Source: Clostridia bacterium
GTDB taxonomy: Bacteria; Bacillota_A; Clostridia; Christensenellales; Aristaeellaceae
Assembly (NCBI GenBank): GCA_017525805.1
Contig: JAFXSH010000173.1
Span: 1-9,023 of the forward strand
Reading direction: 5' to 3'
DNA length: 9,023 bases
Position numbers and translations under genes: made by a program. Numbering within the stretch: position 1 is the stretch's first letter; the number at the start of each line of letters is the position of its first letter. Below, in pieces: positions 5,445 through 9,023 of the stretch. The notes under the pieces are model-generated. The model was not told the DNA's origin and did no database searches. It was given only the letters and a program-made list of their open reading frames with translations.

Positions 5445-6170
5445 TTATGATATAGCAGGATGATCCTTGAGGGGACTGTGGACCATGAAGGATTTGGTCA
5501 TGCCCAGCAGCTTTTCCTTTTTCACCTGGGCTTCGGGGAACAGACGCTTTAAATCGCGCAGGGAAAGCAGATGGATGCTGTCCACTTCCTTTACGCACGC
5601 TTCCCAATCGCTGTTTTTCTCAAAGTACCCCAAATCAAAATGCTGCAAAAGCCAGGCTTTCGCTTTCAGGGGCAGGAATTGGAAAAAGGGGAGCATGAAA
5701 TGGGGCTCCAGGGGAAAGTACCGGTTGGGCGTCTGGAGGAAGTAATGCTTTCCCACGCGCCGCATCCCCTCCGCCATCCGCATCCATTCCGGGAATCGGC
5801 CCACGTGCTCGATGCAGGAATTGCTGAAAACCAGATCAAATTCGCCGTCCCGAAAAGCGCTAAGGTCCGTGGCGTCCCCCAAGACGAAATGCACGTTGGG
5901 GATGCTTTCCCCGTTTCCCCGCTCTTCTAAATTGAAAAGCGTAATGTCACAGCGGTCCAGATAGCGAAAAGCGAGGGCGTTCCAGTAATCGTAGGTGCCG
6001 CCGATATCCAACACGCGGATCTTTGGGGGCGGATCGGCATGCAGAGCGCCGCCGAATACAGCGCTGAAAAACGTCTGCTCAAAATACCGCATCCGCCTGG
6101 TGCGGAAGCGGTAGGCCAGGGATTTTTCATCTGAAAAAAGCGCCTGTTTCAGCATAAATTTACCCAGCAT
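5445..6170 (-). CDS. Class I SAM-dependent methyltransferase
   Basis: A 241-residue protein with a Rossmann-type methyltransferase core. Motif I is VLDIGGTYDYW (53-63), the S-adenosylmethionine loop. An acidic residue after the second strand is seen in LFNLEER (78-84). VHFVLGDATDL (93-103) is the adenine-contacting region, and FDLVFSNSCIEHVGRFPEWM (111-130) is the post-I strand with a Methyltransf_11-like ending. KHYFLQTPNRYFPLEPHFML (141-160) follows, and a C-terminal half rich in aromatic residues may form a substrate cap. The substrate is not evident; similar proteins modify lipids, glycans or small molecules. The ATG at 6168-6170 follows a GGAG-rich stretch (6176-6184). The gene is first in a two-gene unit with the PHP gene, has its own promoter, and diverges from azlC. 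Confidence 0.87.
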   Translation of the reverse strand: MLGKFMLKQALFSDEKSLAYRFRTRRMRYFEQTFFSAVFGGALHADPPPKIRVLDIGGTYDYWNALAFRYLDRCDITLFNLEERGNGESIPNVHFVLGDATDLSAFRDGEFDLVFSNSCIEHVGRFPEWMRMAEGMRRVGKHYFLQTPNRYFPLEPHFMLPFFQFLPLKAKAWLLQHFDLGYFEKNSDWEACVKEVDSIHLLSLRDLKRLFPEAQVKKEKLLGMTKSFMVHSPLKDHPAIS

Positions 6171-6218
6171 GCGTGCTTCTCTCCCCGCGTGGAAAAAACG
6201 TCCGGACAGTACTCTCTG

Positions 6219-6247
6219 ATTATACTATACCGGCCCATTTTTGAAAA
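6219..6247 (-). promoter_or_regulatory. Promoter of the methyltransferase-PHP unit
   Basis: On the minus strand a perfect TATAAT (6219-6224) is preceded at 17 bp by TTTTCA (6242-6247), a 4/6 match to the -35 consensus. The start codon is about 49 bases downstream. The strong -10 and weak -35 could mean activation is needed, but no operator is obvious. Confidence 0.6.
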
Positions 6248-6303
6248 CCTGAAAAAATCAAAAAATCTTTGTTCTTTCACACAAACGCGAGAAAAGGTTT
6301 GAT

Positions 6304-6332
6304 TTGACAGGAAAAGACAGAAAGCATATAAT
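6304..6332 (+). promoter_or_regulatory. Perfect consensus sigma-A promoter of azlCD
   Basis: TTGACA (6304-6309) and TATAAT (6327-6332) both match the consensus exactly, with the optimal 17-bp spacer. Transcription would start near 6339 and give a leader of about 50 bases before the azlC ATG. Such a strong promoter usually implies constitutive high expression or control by a repressor or the leader. A bulged hairpin can be drawn in the leader (6337-6342 with 6379-6384, and 6344-6348 with 6366-6370). Confidence 0.9.
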
Positions 6333-6389
6333 AAATCCGTTTTCGGCGCGCAAAAGGAAGACGCTCGCCGCGGGAAGGAAACGGAAGGA

Positions 6390-7106
6390 ATGAAAAGCGA
6401 TCCTTTCAAGGAATGGGCGCGGGGATGCAAAAACGGCATTCCTATCGGCCTGGGTTATTTGGCCGTGTCTTTTTCATTCGGCATTTTGGCGCTACGGGCC
6501 GGGCTGACGGTGGGCCAGTCGGTGCTGATTTCGGCACTGAACCTGACCAGTGCGGGGCAGTTCGCGTCCCTGTCCATCATCGCCGCCTCGGGCAGCTATG
6601 TGGAGCTGGCTTTATCCCAGCTGATCATCAACCTGCGCTATTGCCTCATGAGCGCCAGCCTGAGCCAGAAGGTGGACCGGACGGCCCCGTTTTTCCACCG
6701 TTTTTTCATGGCGTTCGGCGTGACGGATGAGATTTTCGCCCTGTCTGTATCCACCCATGGCGCGCTTTCGCCTTTTTATACCTACGGGCAGATGTCGGTG
6801 GCCATTCCCGGCTGGACGCTGGGCACATTGCTTGGGGCCGTGGCGGGGAACATCCTGCCGCCAAGGGTTTTGAGCGCTTTGGGCGTGGCGCTGTACGCCA
6901 TGTTCTGCGCCATCATCATCCCCCCCGCCCGGAAAAACAAAGTGCTGGCCGTGATTATCCTGTGCGCCATGGGGGCCAGCGTGGCGTTTACCTTCGCGCC
7001 GCTGCTCAAGGATATTTCTTCCGGCACCCGGGTGATCATCCTCACTGTGGCGATTGCCGCTCTGGCGGCGTGGCTGCGGCCCGTAAAGGAGGGGGACGCG
7101 CCGTGA
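6390..7106 (+). CDS. azlC: AzlC-family branched-chain amino acid exporter, large subunit
   Basis: A 238-residue polytopic membrane protein of the AzlC/YgaZ (LIV-E) family. With the small AzlD subunit these export branched-chain amino acids and analogues such as azaleucine. Family features are visible: a GIPIGLGYLAVSFSFGILAL helix near 16-35, the small-residue stretch NLTSAGQFASL (51-61), the signature NLRYCLMSASLS (81-92) and VTDEIFALS (111-119), then helices at about 136-152, 160-178, 184-203 and 213-229. Length is normal. The ATG at 6390-6392 has purine-rich GGAAGG sites just upstream (6383-6388, also 6373-6378); the frame has no better start. Its TGA overlaps the azlD GTG, so the two subunits are coupled. 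Expression is driven by a perfect consensus promoter. Confidence 0.93.
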   Translation: MKSDPFKEWARGCKNGIPIGLGYLAVSFSFGILALRAGLTVGQSVLISALNLTSAGQFASLSIIAASGSYVELALSQLIINLRYCLMSASLSQKVDRTAPFFHRFFMAFGVTDEIFALSVSTHGALSPFYTYGQMSVAIPGWTLGTLLGAVAGNILPPRVLSALGVALYAMFCAIIIPPARKNKVLAVIILCAMGASVAFTFAPLLKDISSGTRVIILTVAIAALAAWLRPVKEGDAP

Positions 7107-7411
7107 AGGGAAACGTGTATGTGTATATCCTGGTGATGGCGCTGGTCACGTACCTGATCCGCATGCTGCCGCTGACGCTGATCCGGGAAAGGATCAAAAG
7201 CACGTTCATCAAGTCGTTCCTGTACTACGTGCCCTATGTGACCTTGGCGGTAATGACCTTTCCCGCTATCCTGTCGGCCACGTCCTCGCCCTGGTCGGGA
7301 TTGGCGGGATTCCTGACCGCCGCGTTCCTCAGCTACAAGGGCAAAGGGCTGATTTTCGTTTCCCTGTGCGCCTGCGGGGCGGTGTTTTTGCTGGAATTGG
7401 CACTGGTGTGA
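7103..7411 (+). CDS. azlD: AzlD-family branched-chain amino acid exporter, small subunit
   Basis: A 102-residue membrane protein, the usual AzlD/YgaH length, forming the second subunit of the AzlCD exporter. It shows the AzlD pattern: a first helix (about 4-17), TYLIRMLPLTLIRER (16-30), the FIKSFLYYVPYVTLAVMTFP segment (35-54), and two further helices at about 63-76 and 82-101. The start is GTG at 7103-7105, which overlaps the azlC stop (GTGA) and has AAAGGAGG (7085-7092) 10 bases upstream inside azlC. The same frame is open further upstream to 6962, but that would overlap azlC by about 145 bases without a ribosome site. No strong terminator follows; the transcript may run into the antisense ABC-transporter debris. 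Confidence 0.92.
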   Translation: MKGNVYVYILVMALVTYLIRMLPLTLIRERIKSTFIKSFLYYVPYVTLAVMTFPAILSATSSPWSGLAGFLTAAFLSYKGKGLIFVSLCACGAVFLLELALV

Positions 7412-7430
7412 TCATATTGAATACAAATCA

Positions 7431-7541
7431 CTATGGATAGATCCAGAACAGTGCAAACAAATCATAACCCGGAATGCAGAAAAGCGCCGTTTTCTGATAG
7501 AAGGTCAAAGCCCTGATCCTGCCCAAACGCATCGATTGCAT
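7431..7541 (-). pseudogene. N-terminal remnant of a sugar ABC transporter permease
   Basis: A 36-codon frame starts at ATG 7539-7541, with AGGAGAG (7549-7555) before it, and ends at TAG 7431-7433. It encodes a basic start, then LTFYQKTALFCIPGYDLF and FWIYP. This resembles the beginning of MalF/UgpA-type sugar permeases: a basic N-terminus, then a first helix ending at the conserved YP. The remaining ~250 residues, including the EAA loop, are missing; beyond the stop lies azlD. The 4-base gap after the solute-binding remnant is the normal gene order for such an operon. It contains a perfect 7-bp inverted repeat (7477-7483 with 7490-7496). The peptide is too short to transport anything. Confidence 0.6.
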
Positions 7542-7545
7542 TACG

Positions 7546-7994
7546 TTACTCTCCTAAGTATTGGTTGGCAAAACGAACGCAGGCGTCCACATAATCCTGG
7601 ACGGTGATCTGTCCGTCCCTCATCTGCCGCCAATATTTTACCGTCACAGCGTGCTGCAGTTCGTTGTATGGGTTGAGCCGGCAATGCTCAAAGCCGTAAA
7701 ACCACAGGTCCAATGGGTGTCTGGCAGAGGGAGGCCGGTTTTTTCAAACAGCGCTTCATTCAAAAACACCAGCGACTGACAGGGCGTATAGGGAACGCCG
7801 TACCAATGTCCGCCTGCTGTATAGTTTATCCATATGGCGAACTGTTCGTCCCGGCGGCTGACCAGAGAAGGATGATCCGCAAGGTTTTCCAGCGCGCCTT
7901 CCATGGCCGCGTACACGCCCTTGATCCCGTCCCATTCGTTAAAGCAGACGATATCCATTTCACTGTCCATGGATAAAAAATGCGAAAACGCGTT
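7546..7994 (-). pseudogene. Broken extracellular solute-binding protein of a sugar ABC transporter
   Basis: Two minus-strand frames together resemble a family 1 solute-binding lipoprotein. The first is open from 7994 and encodes MDIVCFNEWDGIKGVYAAME, LENLADHPSLV, HWYGVPYTPCQSLVFLNEAL and FEKTGLPLPDTHWT. This is the N-lobe pattern, with a Y-G-V-P strand, L-x-x-N-x-x-L-F-E-K-x-G-L and P-x-T-W. It then runs out of frame to a TGA at 7644. From about 7704 a shifted frame gives WFYGFEHCRLNPYN and ends DYVDACVRFANQYLGE with TAA at 7546-7548, which looks like the family C-terminus. About 200 central residues and the signal peptide are missing. It is therefore internally deleted, frameshifted and 5'-truncated; the next in-frame stop upstream is at 7995-7997. 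The permease remnant follows in normal operon order. Confidence 0.75.
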
Positions 7995-8153
7995 TCAAAA
8001 CAAGCAGGATCGGACAATGCTTCATTGCATGAATCAAAGAAGCAGTTTGCCTCGCTGTCCCGAACGATTTGTCTATGCAACCTGGCTCAATCGGCGCTTC
8101 TGTGCGGCCTTCACAGAAATGCCGCTGTGCAATACCAAGGAGGGGAAACAACC

Positions 8154-9023
8154 ATGAAAAAGATCATCGTGACCGTATTCGTGGCTGCGCTTCTGATGTG
8201 CTTGGCAAGCTGCGCCCTTGCGGCCACGCCTGCCAACGTGGTAGAAACCGGAACGGGCGTGAGCTTGATCCCGGCTTCCAACTGGGCGGAGACCTACCCG
8301 GACGTGTATGAAAGCTACATGGCTACGGAGAAGAACAGCGAAGTGACCGACTATGTAGCCGACTACCCCATGATCGCCACTGTCTACGAAGGCATGGCGT
8401 TCAACACCTACTACAGCAGCGCACGGGGCCACTTCTACACCGTGGCTGACGTGACGGAAACCGGCCGTCCCCATAAGCTGGCCAATTGCTTCACCTGCAA
8501 AACGGCAGACTTCACCCATATGGTGAACGAGCAGGGCGTGAGCGCGTATACCATTCCTTTCGACGACGCCTTGGCGAACATCAACGAAAGCATGGGCTGC
8601 TATACCTGTCACGCCAACGACCCGGTCCAGGGGAACACCGTGACCCATACCTACTTGGCGGACGCCATGGGCGGGGATTTCTCCAAGGTACCCGCCCAAA
8701 CGGCGGTGTGCGCCCAGTGCCATGTGGAGTATTACTTCGCAACGGACACCAAGGCGACCACTCTGCCCTATAGCAGCCTGGCGGTGATGAATCCCGACGA
8801 TATCTACGCCTACTACGAGGCCATGGATTTCTCGGACTACACCAATCCCCGCACCGGCGTGCGCCAGCTCAAGACCCAGCACCCCGAGTTTGAAACCTAC
8901 ATGGGCGCGGGCAGCGTACACGCCAGCATGTTCACCTGCGCGGACTGCCACATGGAAAAGGTGACCAGGGAAGACGGAACCACCTTCAAGAGCCACAACC
9001 TGGTGAGCCCCCTGGAGAGCGAA
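8154..9023 (+). CDS. nrfA: Ammonia-forming cytochrome c nitrite reductase NrfA (partial)
   Basis: NrfA is the pentahaem enzyme outside the cytoplasmic membrane that reduces nitrite to ammonium with six electrons (dissimilatory nitrate reduction to ammonium). The visible 290 residues hold four haem sites: the catalytic C-x2-C-K motif NCFTCK at 111-116, CYTCH at 149-153, CAQCHVEYYF at 186-195 and CADCHM at 262-267. The fifth CxxCH should lie past the right edge. Active-site residues are present: R91 in ARGHFY, Y193 and H243. The calcium-site pattern E192/Y193 and K240-x-Q242 is also there. The N-terminus is a signal sequence (1-23). LASC at 17-20 fits a lipobox, while ALA at 21-23 would fit ordinary cleavage. 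ATG 8154-8156 has AAGGAGG (8138-8144) 9 bases upstream. No nrfH precedes it; upstream lies the broken solute-binding gene on the other strand. Confidence 0.96.
   Translation, partial: MKKIIVTVFVAALLMCLASCALAATPANVVETGTGVSLIPASNWAETYPDVYESYMATEKNSEVTDYVADYPMIATVYEGMAFNTYYSSARGHFYTVADVTETGRPHKLANCFTCKTADFTHMVNEQGVSAYTIPFDDALANINESMGCYTCHANDPVQGNTVTHTYLADAMGGDFSKVPAQTAVCAQCHVEYYFATDTKATTLPYSSLAVMNPDDIYAYYEAMDFSDYTNPRTGVRQLKTQHPEFETYMGAGSVHASMFTCADCHMEKVTREDGTTFKSHNLVSPLESE

Noticed and set aside
5434..5607. N-terminal extension of the PHP protein
   Set aside because: It only reads the methyltransferase tail in another frame; the internal ATG has AAGGAG 7 bases upstream and starts directly before the HCH motif.
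7477..7496. Perfect 7-bp inverted repeat downstream of azlD
   Set aside because: As an azlCD terminator it lacks a following T-run and lies 66 bases after the stop inside the permease remnant; it is probably fortuitous coding sequence.
8099..8129. Competing CTGTG/CACAG and GCGGC/GCCGC pairings before the nrfA ribosome site
   Set aside because: The stems are only 5 bp, the region may be transporter debris, and there is no T-run or ligand-binding pattern, so an attenuator cannot be supported.
8073..8996. 307-codon minus-strand open frame opposite nrfA
   Set aside because: It mirrors four verified haem-binding motifs on the other strand; its His/Gly/Val-rich translation is what reverse-complemented nrfA codons produce.
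1..9023. CRISPR arrays, tRNA or rRNA genes, IS element ends, toxin-antitoxin or phage-defence clusters
   Set aside because: No regularly spaced repeats, cloverleaf-like segments, intact transposase or defence-type domains were seen on either strand.

Overview
The window looks like chromosomal DNA from an anaerobic, endospore-forming Bacillota, most likely a GC-richer member of Clostridia. The evidence is a SpoIIP sporulation hydrolase paired with a DUF1614 membrane protein, strong AGGAGG-type ribosome binding sites, GTG and TTG starts, vegetative promoters close to consensus, a small clostridial 2[4Fe-4S] ferredoxin and a Gram-positive type NrfA. Nothing in the sequence fixes a genus.

Left part (1-1705). 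A plus-strand reading frame enters from the left edge, stops at 60 and is followed by a hairpin terminator. A minus-strand mscS-family channel gene (198-992) has a clear promoter behind it. Bases 993-1705 hold no intact gene. They contain two minus-strand fragments: the last ~55 codons of a LytS/YesM-like sensor histidine kinase (1104-1277) and the last ~99 codons of a large serine recombinase (1301-1600). A strong plus-strand terminator-like hairpin sits where they meet. This looks like the scar of a decayed integrated element.

Middle part (1706-6170). On the minus strand are a coupled DUF1614-spoIIP pair (2791-3450 and 1706-2794, ATGA overlap), then a secreted YdcF/DUF218 protein (3581-4390) with its own terminator. 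A divergently transcribed ferredoxin gene (4514-4684, plus) has its own promoter and terminator. A minus-strand pair follows, a class I methyltransferase (5445-6170) leading into a PHP-domain metal-dependent phosphoesterase (4756-5433).

Right part (6171-9023). A divergent promoter region separates the methyltransferase from azlC-azlD (6390-7411), an exporter of branched-chain amino acids of the AzlCD type. A perfect consensus sigma-A promoter drives azlCD. Next comes about 740 bp of debris from a minus-strand sugar ABC transporter operon: a solute-binding protein with an internal deletion and frameshift, and the first 36 codons of a permease. Finally a plus-strand nrfA gene (from 8154), encoding ammonia-forming cytochrome c nitrite reductase, runs off the right edge after four of its five expected haems.

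The genes do not form one pathway. They are short independent transcription units, and the two gene-poor stretches are both explained by broken genes. I see no CRISPR array, tRNA, rRNA, recognisable riboswitch or convincing new defence system. The points most worth a second look are the C-terminally anchored SpoIIP, the two gene graveyards, the possible lipoprotein NrfA with no nrfH upstream, and the methyltransferase-PHP pair.
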